DNA from: DASPPM01 sp052143835 | GTDB taxonomy: Bacteria; Pseudomonadota; Alphaproteobacteria; JACZXZ01 | Reading direction: 5' to 3' | Length of the DNA stretch: 64,000 nt | Assembly (NCBI GenBank): GCA_052143835.1 | Contig: JBKQRV010000009.1 | Coordinates: 1-64,000, forward strand | Shown here: one piece after another, positions 8,396-17,662 of the stretch | Position numbering within the stretch: the stretch's first letter is position 1 | Layout: each line of letters starts with the position of its first letter | Position numbers and translations under genes: made by a program | Notes under the pieces: generated by a model | Told to the model about the DNA's origin: nothing | The model's input: only the letters and a program-made list of their open reading frames with translations | Database searches by the model: none

Positions 8396-9517
8396 ATGCT
8401 CACGAGATTCTGGACATGGCTCCGTGATCGCCGGATGCAGTTGGGACTGGCATTCAGGGTGACGGTCGCCGCCGTCCTGTCCCTTGCCCTCGCGCAATTC
8501 TTGAGCCTTCCCTTGCCGCTATGGGCGGTATTGACGGCCATCATCGTGACACAGGTGAGTGTCGGTCAGTCGCTCAAGGTAACCATCGATTATCTTGCCG
8601 GCACGCTTGGAGGGGCCGTTTATGGCGCCGTGGTCGCCGTGCTGGTTCCACCTGTGAATGAAAGCGCCCTGCTTCTGGTGCTCGCCATCGCGGTGGCCCC
8701 GCTTGCGCTCATCGCGGCGATAAACCCCAGCCTTAGAGTTGCGCCCATCACCGCCGTGATCGTGATTTTGCTCCCCGCAATTACGCATGCGAGCCCGGTC
8801 GTTTCAGCAGTTGATCGGGTGCTCGAGGTTGCGCTCGGCGGCATCGTCGGTTTCGTGGTCTCGTTTCTCATCCTGCCCTCCAACGCCCACCGCTTGGCAA
8901 TCGCGGCGGCGGCCCGGACGCTCGATCAGATGGCAGGCGCTTTTGGCGAGCTGCTTGCGGGCTTGAGCCAGGGTCTGGACATGGCCTCGCTCCACCGTAT
9001 CCAGGATCACATCGGTCAAGCCCTGGCAGAATTGAACACAATCGGCGCCGAGGCCGAACGCGAGCGCGCCGCGCGTCTCGCGGCGGAGCCTGCCACCGGA
9101 CCGCTGTTGCGCACGCTCTTGAGGTTGCGCCACGACCTCGTGATGATTGGGCGCGTAACCCTCGTGCCGCTACCCGAGGCCTTCCTCAAGCGACTTCGAT
9201 CGCCACTGGCGCAAGTTGAAGCGGCGGCAGCCGATTACTTGCGCGCGAGCGGTGCGGCACTTCTGGCGCGTCGGGAGCCGCCCTCGCTCGAGAACGTGGA
9301 ATCGGCACTGAATGCCTACGCTGCCGAGACCGCCGCACTCCGCGGCGAAGGTTTCACGCGAACTTTGCCCGCCGATGCGGCCGAACGCTTCTTCGCTCTC
9401 GGATTTGCGCTTGAGCAGATGCACCAGAATTTCAGGGATCTTGGAGAGCGCGTGAACGAATGGGCCGAGACGCCCAAGAGGAGAGGGCCTAGGGCCAAGG
9501 CGGGAGTTGCGGATTAA
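8396..9517 (+). CDS. FUSC-family membrane protein (aromatic acid exporter-like)
   Basis: 373 residues. The N-terminal half has about six hydrophobic segments (around residues 17-38, 43-58, 67-88, 92-110, 115-132, 142-160), including VTVAAVLSLALAQFL and the FUSC-like PLWAVLTAIIV. The C-terminal half is a soluble, mostly helical region. FUSC proteins are inner-membrane parts of aromatic acid or fusaric acid efflux systems, usually with an accessory membrane-fusion protein; none is adjacent. By eye the codons are less GC-biased than in ptsI, and the weak ribosome site suggests separate regulation. Substrate unknown. Confidence 0.8.
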   Translation: MLTRFWTWLRDRRMQLGLAFRVTVAAVLSLALAQFLSLPLPLWAVLTAIIVTQVSVGQSLKVTIDYLAGTLGGAVYGAVVAVLVPPVNESALLLVLAIAVAPLALIAAINPSLRVAPITAVIVILLPAITHASPVVSAVDRVLEVALGGIVGFVVSFLILPSNAHRLAIAAAARTLDQMAGAFGELLAGLSQGLDMASLHRIQDHIGQALAELNTIGAEAERERAARLAAEPATGPLLRTLLRLRHDLVMIGRVTLVPLPEAFLKRLRSPLAQVEAAAADYLRASGAALLARREPPSLENVESALNAYAAETAALRGEGFTRTLPADAAERFFALGFALEQMHQNFRDLGERVNEWAETPKRRGPRAKAGVAD

Positions 9518-9699
9518 TCGGTTACGGGGACCTTCGACTTGGCGGGCGTCATGATCCGCGGCCGGCAAACCGGCTTGTCCCTCAAGGCGAATTGGTCCAC
9601 CATTCGTGCGGAGCCCTCGTCATTCGAGGAGCGTCGGATTGTGGCGCTGGATAAGCGGCATGTCCTCTGCAGACGGGTTGCTGGACGGACGGTGCGGGC

Positions 9700-10593
9700 A
9701 TGACCGTTGAAAATGCCTTGCCGGAAGCTGGAGCCGGCTCTCGCATCGAGATTGTTCCGAGCGGCCCTGCGTTCGGCGCGGAAATGCGTGGCGTCGACTT
9801 GAGGCGGATCGGAGATCGAGACTTCGCCACCCTCCATCGCACCTGGCTTGATCGCTCCGTCGTGCTTTTCCGCCGGCAACAGCTCGATGACCGGGACCTC
9901 ATCGCCTTCAGCCGACGCTTCGGCGCTCTCGATTGGGCGCCGGTCCAGGAGACCGGGCGCCGCTACGTGGAGGGTCACCCCGAAATATACGTCGTGTCGA
10001 ATGTCGTCGAGAATGGGGTGGCGATCGGCAGCCTCGGCGCAAGCGAGGCCGTATGGCATACGGATATGTCCTATCTGGAGCAGCCGCCGAAGGCCAGCAT
10101 GCTCTATTCGCTCGAGGTGCCGGCCTTGGGCGGGAACACCACCTTCTGCGACATGTACAGGATATACGAGGCGCTCCCGAAGCACCTCGCGCACGACATC
10201 TCAAAACTCAAGATCAAGCACGACGGGACATACAACAGCGGCGGCTACCTCCGCCAAGGCGTCGTCCCGAGCGATGATCCGCGGACGTCGCCCGGTGCGG
10301 TGCACCCCTTGGTCTGCACCCATCCGGAGACCGGGCGTCGGATGCTCTATCTCGGGCGCCGCCGCAATGCCTACATTATGGGCTTCGATCTGCCGAGCTC
10401 CGAAGCCTTGCTGGACGAGCTCTGGAGGTATGTCGAGCGCGCGGCGTTTGCTTGGGAGCATGTCTGGCAGGTCGGCGATCTGGTGCTGTGGGACAATCGC
10501 TCTACCATGCATCGCCGCGCCGCGTTTGACCCTGCCAGCCGGCGTGTCATGCATCGCACCCAAATCAAGGGTGAGACGCAACCGGCTGCTTGA
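9700..10593 (+). CDS. TauD/TfdA-family Fe(II)/2-oxoglutarate dioxygenase
   Basis: 297 residues with the full metal facial triad: His and Asp in VWHTDMSY and the distal His in NRSTMHRRAAFD. Upstream residues such as GAEMRGVDLRR match the family N-terminus. Such enzymes hydroxylate taurine, alkyl sulfates, phenoxyacetates or other small acids while decarboxylating 2-oxoglutarate in the cytoplasm. No sulfonate transporter is adjacent; the nearest importer is the Liv-type system at 11.2-15.9 kb, so a link to an imported carboxylated substrate is only inferred. A 182-base gap separates it from the FUSC gene. Confidence 0.88.
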   Translation: MTVENALPEAGAGSRIEIVPSGPAFGAEMRGVDLRRIGDRDFATLHRTWLDRSVVLFRRQQLDDRDLIAFSRRFGALDWAPVQETGRRYVEGHPEIYVVSNVVENGVAIGSLGASEAVWHTDMSYLEQPPKASMLYSLEVPALGGNTTFCDMYRIYEALPKHLAHDISKLKIKHDGTYNSGGYLRQGVVPSDDPRTSPGAVHPLVCTHPETGRRMLYLGRRRNAYIMGFDLPSSEALLDELWRYVERAAFAWEHVWQVGDLVLWDNRSTMHRRAAFDPASRRVMHRTQIKGETQPAA

Positions 10594-10625
10594 TCCGTCG
10601 CCCTCAGCGAGAATAGCCATCCGAG

Positions 10626-11066
10626 ATGACCGAGCCCACGCTTCTCCTGACCGACAGCCCCGACGACGAGGCGCGCCGGATCATCGATGACGGACTCGCC
10701 GATTACAATGCGGAGTGCGCGGGCTATCGCGATTGGCGGCCGCTCGCGGTCCTGGCGCGCGATCCGACGGACGGGCATGTCTTGGGCGGCATGCTGGGTC
10801 GAACCTCGCTCGGGCTCATGTTCATCGATCTCGTATACCTGCCCGAAGAGCTGCGCGGCCGCGAGCTCGGCGGCCGCATGCTTCGCATGGCGGAGGAGGA
10901 AGCGGCACGGAGAGGCTGCCGCGGGGCGGTTCTCTTAACGATCAGCTTCCAGGCCCCAGGTTTCTATGAGCGCCACGGCTGGCGGGAATTCGGCCGCATC
11001 CCCTGCGACCCACCGGGCACGTCGCGAATCTTCATGACGAAGGAAATCTCGCCGGCCGGGAGCTAG
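10626..11066 (+). CDS. GNAT-family N-acetyltransferase
   Basis: 146 residues, a single GNAT domain. The acetyl-CoA-binding segment is YLPEELRGRELGGRMLRMAE (about residues 76-95), an R-x-x-E-L-G-x-R variant of the Q/R-x-x-G-x-G/A loop. It is followed by the typical FYERHGWREFG near the end. Substrate unknown. It starts 32 bases after the dioxygenase stop, so the two may be cotranscribed. Confidence 0.82.
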   Translation: MTEPTLLLTDSPDDEARRIIDDGLADYNAECAGYRDWRPLAVLARDPTDGHVLGGMLGRTSLGLMFIDLVYLPEELRGRELGGRMLRMAEEEAARRGCRGAVLLTISFQAPGFYERHGWREFGRIPCDPPGTSRIFMTKEISPAGS

Positions 11067-11095
11067 CGCCCCGCCGCACGACGGGAATCCGAGCC

Positions 11096-11122
11096 TTGTG
11101 CGCGCATGTCCGGATGCTATAG
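11096..11122 (+). promoter_or_regulatory. Predicted sigma70-type promoter of the liv operon
   Basis: TTGTGC (11096-11101) and CTATAG (11117-11122) are separated by 15 bases and lie about 60 bases before the binding-protein start. The -10 form CTATAG is common in alphaproteobacterial promoters. It is a pattern match only. Confidence 0.4.
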
Positions 11123-11182
11123 TCTCGCCGGGTCGAGAGCACGTCGAAGGCTACGATAACCCGAGAAACATGGAGGTGGACA

Positions 11183-12436
11183 ATGCAGGCCAAGGGACGC
11201 TGGCATGTCGCGGGAAAACTCGCCCTCTTGATTGGCGGGCTTGTTATCGTCGCGTCACAGTTCACGGGAGCGCAGGTGAAAGCGGCGGAGCCGATCATGG
11301 TAGGTTGGGTCGGTCCCCTGTCGCCGCCGGGCGGGTACGCCGAGGGCGCGCTCATGAAGGATGCGACCGAGCTCGCCATCGAGGAGATCAACGCCAAGGG
11401 GGGCGTGCTCGGGCGGCCGATCAAGTGCTTCTATGAGGACACGCGCGGCATGCCCGAGGAGGGCACGGCGGCGGCCCAGCGGCTGATCTCCCAGGACCAC
11501 GTCGTCGGCATCACGGGCGAGTTCCACAGCTCGGTCTTCCTCGCGGAGATGGCAGTCGCCCACACCGCAGGCGTGCCCATCATCGCGGTCGACGTCTGGG
11601 CCCTCAAGATCACCGCCACGGGTTACCCCGAGGTGTTCCGGGTGGCGCCCAACCAGGCGCTCATCGCAGCGAAGTACGGGGATTGGCTTGCCGCCGCGGG
11701 TTTCAAGAACGTGGCCATCATCATGGAGAAGACGGATGGCGGCCAGAGCGCCCGGGACGTCTTGCTGCCCATTCTCGACAAGAACAAAGTGCACTATGAC
11801 CTCGTCGGCGCCGATCCGAACTCCACGGAGTTCACCGCCCAGATCGAGCGCTTCAAGAGCAACACGCCGCCCTACGATTTCTTCATGACGATCTACAGCG
11901 AGGCCGGCGCCTATCCGATGGTCAGCCAATCCTACAGCCTGGGATTTGCGCCGACCGCCAAGGTGGGAATCGCGAATACGGGCGGACCGGCCGTCGATCC
12001 GACCTTCTGGAAAAACGTCGGCGAAGCTGGCAAGTACCTCGTCACGGAAATCGTGGGATTGCCGAAGAACGCCTGGAACGACAAGACCAAGGCCTTCGTG
12101 GCGGCGTTTCAGAAGAAGTACAAGGAGTCGCCCTCGCCGCAGGCGATCGAGAACTATGACGCGATGTGGATCCTGGCCAATGCGATCGAGAGCGCCAAGT
12201 CGACCGACGGCAAGGCGCTCATCGCGGCGCTCGAGAAGACCCATTGGCTCGGCGGCCGCGGGATGTATACGTTCTCGACGAGCCACACGCCGGATTGGGC
12301 GTACCACCAGTTCATGGAGGCGCCGGTCGCCCTCGTCCAATACGACAAGGTGAACCAGACGCCAGAGGACGCGCCGATCATCTGGCCGCGCAACGTCGCG
12401 GACGTGAAGTACCTGTACAACAGACCGCCCAAGTAA
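11183..12436 (+). CDS. livK: Liv-type ABC transporter periplasmic substrate-binding protein
   Basis: 417 residues. Residues 1-35 form a signal peptide (basic start, then LALLIGGLVIVAS, cleavage near VKAAEP). The mature part is a type I periplasmic binding protein (Peripla_BP_6) with VGWVGPLSPPGGYAEGA and ELAIEEINAKGGVLGRPI. This class binds branched-chain amino acids, amides, aromatic acids or urea, so the ligand cannot be read from the sequence. It is the first gene of a five-gene importer and is followed by a strong hairpin. Confidence 0.9.
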   Translation: MQAKGRWHVAGKLALLIGGLVIVASQFTGAQVKAAEPIMVGWVGPLSPPGGYAEGALMKDATELAIEEINAKGGVLGRPIKCFYEDTRGMPEEGTAAAQRLISQDHVVGITGEFHSSVFLAEMAVAHTAGVPIIAVDVWALKITATGYPEVFRVAPNQALIAAKYGDWLAAAGFKNVAIIMEKTDGGQSARDVLLPILDKNKVHYDLVGADPNSTEFTAQIERFKSNTPPYDFFMTIYSEAGAYPMVSQSYSLGFAPTAKVGIANTGGPAVDPTFWKNVGEAGKYLVTEIVGLPKNAWNDKTKAFVAAFQKKYKESPSPQAIENYDAMWILANAIESAKSTDGKALIAALEKTHWLGGRGMYTFSTSHTPDWAYHQFMEAPVALVQYDKVNQTPEDAPIIWPRNVADVKYLYNRPPK

Positions 12437-12466
12437 GCCTCGGCGCGGAGCCGTCATGACAACCTC

Positions 12467-12509
12467 GCGGGGGAGGTCCTTGGCTGAGACGCCGGACCTC
12501 CCCCGCTTT
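12467..12509 (+). terminator. Strong stem-loop between binding-protein and permease genes
   Basis: GCGGGGGAGGTCC (12467-12479) and GGACCTCCCCCGC (12494-12506) form a perfect 13-base-pair stem with a 14-base loop, followed by TTT. It probably gives partial termination or protects the binding-protein transcript, so that the binding protein is made in excess of the permeases. Confidence 0.7.
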
Positions 12510-12532
12510 GCATTCGGGACCGCGTTCTCCGG

Positions 12533-13441
12533 ATGATGAGCTGGGACTATCTCTTCATCCAGGCGGCGAATGGCGTCGTCATCGGGGTGATCTATGCGCT
12601 GATCGCAGTCGGCGTGACGCTCATTTTTTCCATCCTGAAGATCGTCAACTTCGCCCACGGCGACCTTTACATGCTGGGCGGATACTGTGCGTACTACGTC
12701 ATCACGCTCCTGGGCGTTCCGCCGCTCCCGGCAATGTTCGTATCGATGATGGCGCTCTTCGTCCTCGCGGTCATCCTCGAGCGCACGATGTTGACGCCGC
12801 TTTATAGCGATGCGACCGAGCGCAAGGACGAATACGGCCTCATCGTGACCTTCGGTCTGGCGTTCTTCCTGAGAAACATGGCGATCATCGTGTTCGGACC
12901 GTTCCCGCTCAAGCCGCCATCCTTCGTTCCGGGGGTCGTGCGGATCGGCAATTTGCTGGTGACGAACGATCGCATATTCGCGGGCGTCGTCGGGATCATT
13001 CTGATCTTGGCTCTCTTGTACTTCATGCACCGGACGATCTGGGGACAGGCGCTCGACGCCGTCAGCCAGTCGCGCGAGTCCGCCGCGATCGTGGGCATCA
13101 ATGCCCAGCGCTTCAACTCGTTCGCGTTCGGGATGGGTGCGGCACTCGCCGCCGCCGCCGGCTCGCTCATAGCGCCGATCTACTCGTTGGCACCCGACAT
13201 GGGAGTGCTGCCCAACATTCAGGCCTACGTCATCGTGATCCTCGGCGGCATGGGCTCGGTCGTCGGCAGCATCCTCGCCGCCGTCACCCTCGGCGAGTCG
13301 GAGACCCTGTTCACGGCATTCTTCCCGGATGCGACCCGGGCGCTCGCCTATACCAATGCCTTCGGGGTGTTGGTGCTGATGGTCGTCCTCATCTTCCGGC
13401 CGACCGGGTTGTTCGGCCGGCGCCACCTGCGGATGGATTAG
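12533..13441 (+). CDS. livH: Liv-type ABC transporter permease (LivH family)
   Basis: 302 residues, almost entirely hydrophobic with about eight membrane segments. The family start GVVIGVIYALIAVGVTLIF and KIVNFAHGDLYMLGGY are clear, and GMGSVVGSILAAVTLGESE is the cytoplasmic loop that contacts the ATPases. It forms the inner-membrane channel with LivM. An ATGATG start leaves a one-codon ambiguity. Confidence 0.92.
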   Translation: MMSWDYLFIQAANGVVIGVIYALIAVGVTLIFSILKIVNFAHGDLYMLGGYCAYYVITLLGVPPLPAMFVSMMALFVLAVILERTMLTPLYSDATERKDEYGLIVTFGLAFFLRNMAIIVFGPFPLKPPSFVPGVVRIGNLLVTNDRIFAGVVGIILILALLYFMHRTIWGQALDAVSQSRESAAIVGINAQRFNSFAFGMGAALAAAAGSLIAPIYSLAPDMGVLPNIQAYVIVILGGMGSVVGSILAAVTLGESETLFTAFFPDATRALAYTNAFGVLVLMVVLIFRPTGLFGRRHLRMD

Positions 13442-13446
13442 GCCGC

Positions 13447-14424
13447 GTGCGGGGCCTCCATGTCTATATCCTGGTCGCGGCCGCGGCGGCGGTGCTCGCC
13501 TCTGCGGACCAGATGAATCCTTACTGGATGCACGTCGCCATCATCGCGATGTTCTACGGCATCCTGGCCGCGAGCTGGTCGCTCCTTGCCGGCTACGCCG
13601 GCCTCTTCTCGCTCGGCCACATGGCGTTCGCGTCGATCGGCGGCTATACCTCGGCCCTCCTGGTCGAGTGGTACGGCATTCCCATTCCGCTTGGCATGGC
13701 CGCGGGGATTGCCATGTGCTGCTTGCTCGGCGGGCTCGTCGGATGGGTGTGCCTGCGCATGAGCGGGCCGTACCTTGCGATCTTCACGCTGGGATTCGCC
13801 GAGATCGTCCGGATCACGTTCTCGACCGAGGACGAGGTGACCGCCGGCATGGCCGGGCTGCACACCGAGCCGCTGTTCCACACGACTTCCCGCCTGCCCT
13901 ATTTCTACACCGCCTTCGTGCTCCTCGCGGCCTCCCTCGCGATCATGGGTTTGATCGTCCGCTCGCGCTGGGGACTGTTCCTGCGCGCCATCCGCGAGGA
14001 CGAGCAGGCGGCGGCGGCGTCCGGGGTCGCGGTCGCGCGCTTCCGCACCCTGGTGTTCGCGATTGCAAGCGGGTTCGCGGGCCTCGCCGGAGTCTTCTAC
14101 GCGCATTACATCCCCATCCTGACGCCGAGCCTCGGCAGTCTCGACCTCATGGCCGTGCTCGTCGTGATGACCGTGATCGGCGGCATGGAGCGGTTGCCGA
14201 CCGCGGTCGGGGGGGCGTTCGCGGTCGAGTTCCTCCTCGAGCTCTTGCGCGATTACGGTCTGTGGCGGCTCCCCATCTTCGGGGTCATCCTGCTTCTTAC
14301 CATGCGTTTTGCCCGCAACGGTCTTCTGACCCCGATCTGGCTCCGCTTCGTACGGCTGGGCGAACCCCGCAGCGCGGCGCCGCCGGTCGTCCGCGATGCC
14401 GGAGAGGAGGACTCGCGGGCATGA
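13447..14424 (+). CDS. livM: Liv-type ABC transporter permease (LivM family)
   Basis: 325 residues with multiple membrane segments. GYAGLFSLGHMAFASIGGY is the conserved LivM motif, and GLFLRAIREDEQAAAASGV is the cytoplasmic coupling loop. A GTG start lies five bases after the livH stop. Its stop overlaps the livG start in an ATGA. Confidence 0.91.
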   Translation: MRGLHVYILVAAAAAVLASADQMNPYWMHVAIIAMFYGILAASWSLLAGYAGLFSLGHMAFASIGGYTSALLVEWYGIPIPLGMAAGIAMCCLLGGLVGWVCLRMSGPYLAIFTLGFAEIVRITFSTEDEVTAGMAGLHTEPLFHTTSRLPYFYTAFVLLAASLAIMGLIVRSRWGLFLRAIREDEQAAAASGVAVARFRTLVFAIASGFAGLAGVFYAHYIPILTPSLGSLDLMAVLVVMTVIGGMERLPTAVGGAFAVEFLLELLRDYGLWRLPIFGVILLLTMRFARNGLLTPIWLRFVRLGEPRSAAPPVVRDAGEEDSRA

Positions 14425-15146
14425 GCGGGGGCGTCGAACTCGTGCGGGCGGCAGGCCTCAGCAAGCACTTCGGCGGCATTTTCGCCAACGATGCGGTGGA
14501 GTTTACCGTCGAGGAGGGCGACCTCATCGGGCTGATCGGCCCGAACGGCTCCGGCAAGACAACGCTCATCAACATGCTGACCGGCCATCTCATGCCGGAC
14601 GGCGGAGAGGTGATCCTGCGCGGCCGGCGGGTCAACGGCCGGCCCGCGCACTTCTATGCAGCAATGGGGGTGGCGCGGACGTTCCAGCTGACGCAGCTCT
14701 TCGGCCGCATGACGGTGCTCGAGAACATGCTCGTGCCCGGGCTGACGCGCCCGCACTCCCATTGGCACGCCGTCGAGAAGCGCGCGCGCGACTACCTCGA
14801 GTTCCTGAACCTCGCGCAAGTGGCGAGTCTTAACGCGAAGAACCTCTCGGGCGGTCAGCAGAGGCTGCTCGAGCTCGGGCGCTGCCTGATGCTGGACCCC
14901 GCCGTGCTGTTCCTCGACGAGCCGTTCGCGGGCGTCCATCCGCAGCTCCGCGACGAGCTCCTCAAGCGCATCCAGGAGCTCCACCAATCGGGCCGCACCT
15001 TCGTCGTCGTCGACCACGACATGGAATCGATCCTGCGCATCTCGCGGCGACTCGTGGTCATGGCCCGGGGACGCAAGATCGCCGACGGGCCGCCCGACGA
15101 AGTCCGCACGGATCAGGCCGTGCTCGCGGCCTATGCGGGGCTCTGA
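14421..15146 (+). CDS. livG: Liv-type ABC transporter ATP-binding protein (LivG family)
   Basis: 241 residues. Walker A is GPNGSGKTT, the ABC signature is LSGGQQRLLELGRCLM, and Walker B is VLFLDEPFAGVHP, with the switch His in VVVDHDM. The VARTFQ Q-loop is also present. It energises the LivH/LivM channel on the cytoplasmic side. Confidence 0.93.
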   Translation: MSGGVELVRAAGLSKHFGGIFANDAVEFTVEEGDLIGLIGPNGSGKTTLINMLTGHLMPDGGEVILRGRRVNGRPAHFYAAMGVARTFQLTQLFGRMTVLENMLVPGLTRPHSHWHAVEKRARDYLEFLNLAQVASLNAKNLSGGQQRLLELGRCLMLDPAVLFLDEPFAGVHPQLRDELLKRIQELHQSGRTFVVVDHDMESILRISRRLVVMARGRKIADGPPDEVRTDQAVLAAYAGL

Positions 15147-15147
15147 G

Positions 15148-15903
15148 ATGGCGACCGAGCCGATGGAAGGCGCAGCGTGCCTCGCCGCCCGGGACCTCGT
15201 CGCGGGCTACCTGCCCGGCATCGACATCCTGCGGGGCGTCTCGGTCGAGGCCATGCGCGGGCAGGTCCGCTGCGTGCTCGGGCCCAACGGAACCGGCAAG
15301 TCGACGCTGCTCAAGGTGTTGTTCGGGTTCCTGCCGGCGCGGGCAGGCGAGATCCGCCTCGACGGCCGGCCGCTGCGCGCGGTCGCGCCGCACGAGATGG
15401 GGCGGCTCGGGGTCGCCTACCTGCCGCAGCGCCCGAGCATCTTTCCCCATCTCAATGTCGGGGTGAACCTGCGGTTGGGCGCCTGGAACTACCGCTCGGA
15501 ACGGAGCCGCGTCGAGGAGCTGGTGCGCCGCGCCTACGAGCGGTTCCCCATCCTGGGGGAAAAGCGGCGCCAGGCCGCGGGCACCTTGAGCGGCGGACAG
15601 CAACGCCAGCTCGAGATCGCGCGCAGCCTGATGCACGACCCGGCGCTCTTCCTCATCGACGAGCCCACGGCCGGCATCGAGCCGCGCGTCGCCTCGCTCA
15701 TCTACGACCTGATCAAGGACCTCGCGGCACTGGGCAAGGCGGTCCTCCTCGTCGACCAGAACATCAAGCGCGCGCTCGAGATCGCCGACTACGTCTACGT
15801 GATGCGCACCGGCACCGTCCTCTCCGAGGGCTCGCGCGAGGCATTCGGCGGCGACACCGAGGCGCTCGTCGCCCGCTGGCTTTACGCCAGCGGCAGCGCT
15901 TAG
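15148..15903 (+). CDS. livF: Liv-type ABC transporter ATP-binding protein (LivF family)
   Basis: 251 residues. Walker A is GPNGTGKST, the Q-loop is LPQRPSIFPHLNV, the signature is LSGGQQRQLEIARSLM, and Walker B is LFLIDEPTAGIEP. The usual LivF switch His is replaced, with LLVDQNIKRA. The ATG at 15148 is one base after the livG stop. The run livK-H-M-G-F is complete, and no enzyme gene follows on the same strand to name the substrate. Confidence 0.92.
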   Translation: MATEPMEGAACLAARDLVAGYLPGIDILRGVSVEAMRGQVRCVLGPNGTGKSTLLKVLFGFLPARAGEIRLDGRPLRAVAPHEMGRLGVAYLPQRPSIFPHLNVGVNLRLGAWNYRSERSRVEELVRRAYERFPILGEKRRQAAGTLSGGQQRQLEIARSLMHDPALFLIDEPTAGIEPRVASLIYDLIKDLAALGKAVLLVDQNIKRALEIADYVYVMRTGTVLSEGSREAFGGDTEALVARWLYASGSA

Positions 15904-15933
15904 GGCACGTCCCCTTGATTTGGAAACACCATC

Positions 15934-15985
15934 GTCACCCCCGCGAAAGCGGGGGTCCATGGATTCCCGCTTTCGCGGGAATGAC
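15934..15985. repeat. Double-hairpin palindromic intergenic repeat (family A)
   Basis: Two hairpins, CCCCCGCGAAAGCGGGGG and TTCCCGCTTTCGCGGGAA, face each other about a central CCATGG and are bounded by GTCA and TGAC. The type recurs in many proteobacterial intergenic spaces. Here it lies between the convergent ends of livF and the aminotransferase and may also act as a two-way terminator. Confidence 0.8.
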
Positions 15986-16065
15986 GCTGACGGGATACTG
16001 ATTCCATACCGATGAAATAGGCTCTAACGATCGGCCGCGCGGGGAGACGGCGGCCAACTGAAAGC

Positions 16066-17442
16066 TCAAGCGCCGGGTAGTTCCGCCTGGGTATCATCGA
16101 GCGCCCGTCCAAACCGGCGCACCAACTCGCCAATTTCGTCCTCCGTGATGATGAGCGGCGGCGAGAACGCAACGCGATTCCGGATGAAGCGAAGTATGAG
16201 GCCGTGCTTCTTGGCGTTGCGCTCGAAAATCGTCGGAACCTTGAGCGCAGCCTCGTGCGGCGCGCGCGTCTTCTTGTCGGCCACGATGTCGATGCCGGCG
16301 ATGAGTCCGACTCCACGCACATCCCCGACCAGAGGATGATCGGAGAAGCGGCTCAACGCCTTCTGCATCACTGGGCCAACCCGCCTTATATGCCCGACGA
16401 GATCCATCTCGTCGTAGATGCGCAGCGTCTCCCTCGCGACGGCGGTCGTCACCGGATGTCCCGAATAAGTCATGCCGTGCGCGAAAGTGCCGATCTTCCG
16501 GCTCTCCTCGAGCATCGCCTGATAGATCCTCTCGTTGAGCAAAAGTGCGGAGATCGGCTGCATCCCGGCCGAGAGCGCCTTGGCGCAGGTGATCATGTCG
16601 GGCTTCAGACGGAAGGTCTCGGATCCCCACATGTTGCCGGTCCGCCCAAAGCCGCAGATCACCTCGTCGGCGATGAAGAGAATCTCGTATTCCCTCAGCA
16701 CTGCCTGGACCTTGGCGAAGTAGCCTTCCGGCGGGAGCACCGCTCCGCCCGCACCCTGGATCGGCTCGGCAATGAACGCAGCCACCGTCTCGGGGCCTTC
16801 TCTCAGGATCAGCGCTTCGAGGGCATCCGCCATGCGCGTGGCGAACTCGGCCTCGCTTTCCCCTTCCTCGTGGTACCTGTAGTAGTGGGGGAACTCGGTG
16901 TGGAGAAACGACGCGAGCGGCAGGTTGAAGTCGGCGTGCATCTCGGGCTTGCCGGAAGCGCTGATCGCCGCGCAGGTGCTGCCGTGATAACCCATCTTGC
17001 GGCCGATGATCTTGGTCTTTCTCGGCTTGCCGATCGCCGCATGGTAATACCAGGCGAGCTTGATGGCGGTGTCGTTCGCCTCGGAGCCGGAACACTGGAA
17101 GAGCACCTTGGACATCGGCACCGGTGCTATCTGAATGAGCTTCTCCGCGAGGTCGATGCCGGCCTCGTGCGAAACGTGGCGAAAGGTGTGGGAAAAACCC
17201 AGCGTGCGCATCTGCTCGTAGGCGACCTTGGCGAGGCGCTCGTTGGCGAAGCCGAGCGAGGCGCACCACAGCCCCGCGGCACCTTCGAGATATTCCCGGC
17301 CCTGGTCGTCATAGACGTAGATGCCCTTGCCGCGCGTGATGATGATCGGGCCCTCTTGCTCATGGACCGCGAGGTTCGTCTGCGGGTGGAGGAAATGCGC
17401 GATGTCCCGCGCATGCATCGAATTCGGAGCCAAATGGCTCAT
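16066..17442 (-). CDS. Class III (omega) aminotransferase, PLP-dependent
   Basis: 458 residues. The fold-type I features are SGSEANDTAIKLAWYYH, the GYHGST loop, FIADEVICGFGRTG, and the PLP lysine in DMITCAKALSAGMQP. It is close to enzymes acting on beta-alanine, putrescine, pyruvate-linked amines or taurine; the sequence alone does not choose. It is transcribed towards livF and away from the radical SAM gene. The ATG at 17442 has GGGGAGA just upstream. Confidence 0.9.
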   Translation of the reverse strand: MSHLAPNSMHARDIAHFLHPQTNLAVHEQEGPIIITRGKGIYVYDDQGREYLEGAAGLWCASLGFANERLAKVAYEQMRTLGFSHTFRHVSHEAGIDLAEKLIQIAPVPMSKVLFQCSGSEANDTAIKLAWYYHAAIGKPRKTKIIGRKMGYHGSTCAAISASGKPEMHADFNLPLASFLHTEFPHYYRYHEEGESEAEFATRMADALEALILREGPETVAAFIAEPIQGAGGAVLPPEGYFAKVQAVLREYEILFIADEVICGFGRTGNMWGSETFRLKPDMITCAKALSAGMQPISALLLNERIYQAMLEESRKIGTFAHGMTYSGHPVTTAVARETLRIYDEMDLVGHIRRVGPVMQKALSRFSDHPLVGDVRGVGLIAGIDIVADKKTRAPHEAALKVPTIFERNAKKHGLILRFIRNRVAFSPPLIITEDEIGELVRRFGRALDDTQAELPGA

Positions 17443-17662
17443 CGGAGGCTCTCCCCTTGAGGTCTCGGCGAATGGCGCGTCACTGGATTTCAGGCGTCGT
17501 TTCGAGCCCGGCGATAGGCCGCATGAGGCAGCGGCCGGCTTTGCGAACCCGGCTTAGCTATTGTGGCTGGTTGGGCCGGCTGCAACAACTCCCTTGAGCA
17601 AAGCCGGTGATTTACCGTAGTTTGGACAGATTCTTGACTGGCCACAAGCGGAGCAGGTGGGG

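Noticed and set aside
9518..9699. Minus-strand frame between the FUSC and dioxygenase genes
   Set aside because: It runs on antisense through the dioxygenase gene, has no ribosome site and matches no family.
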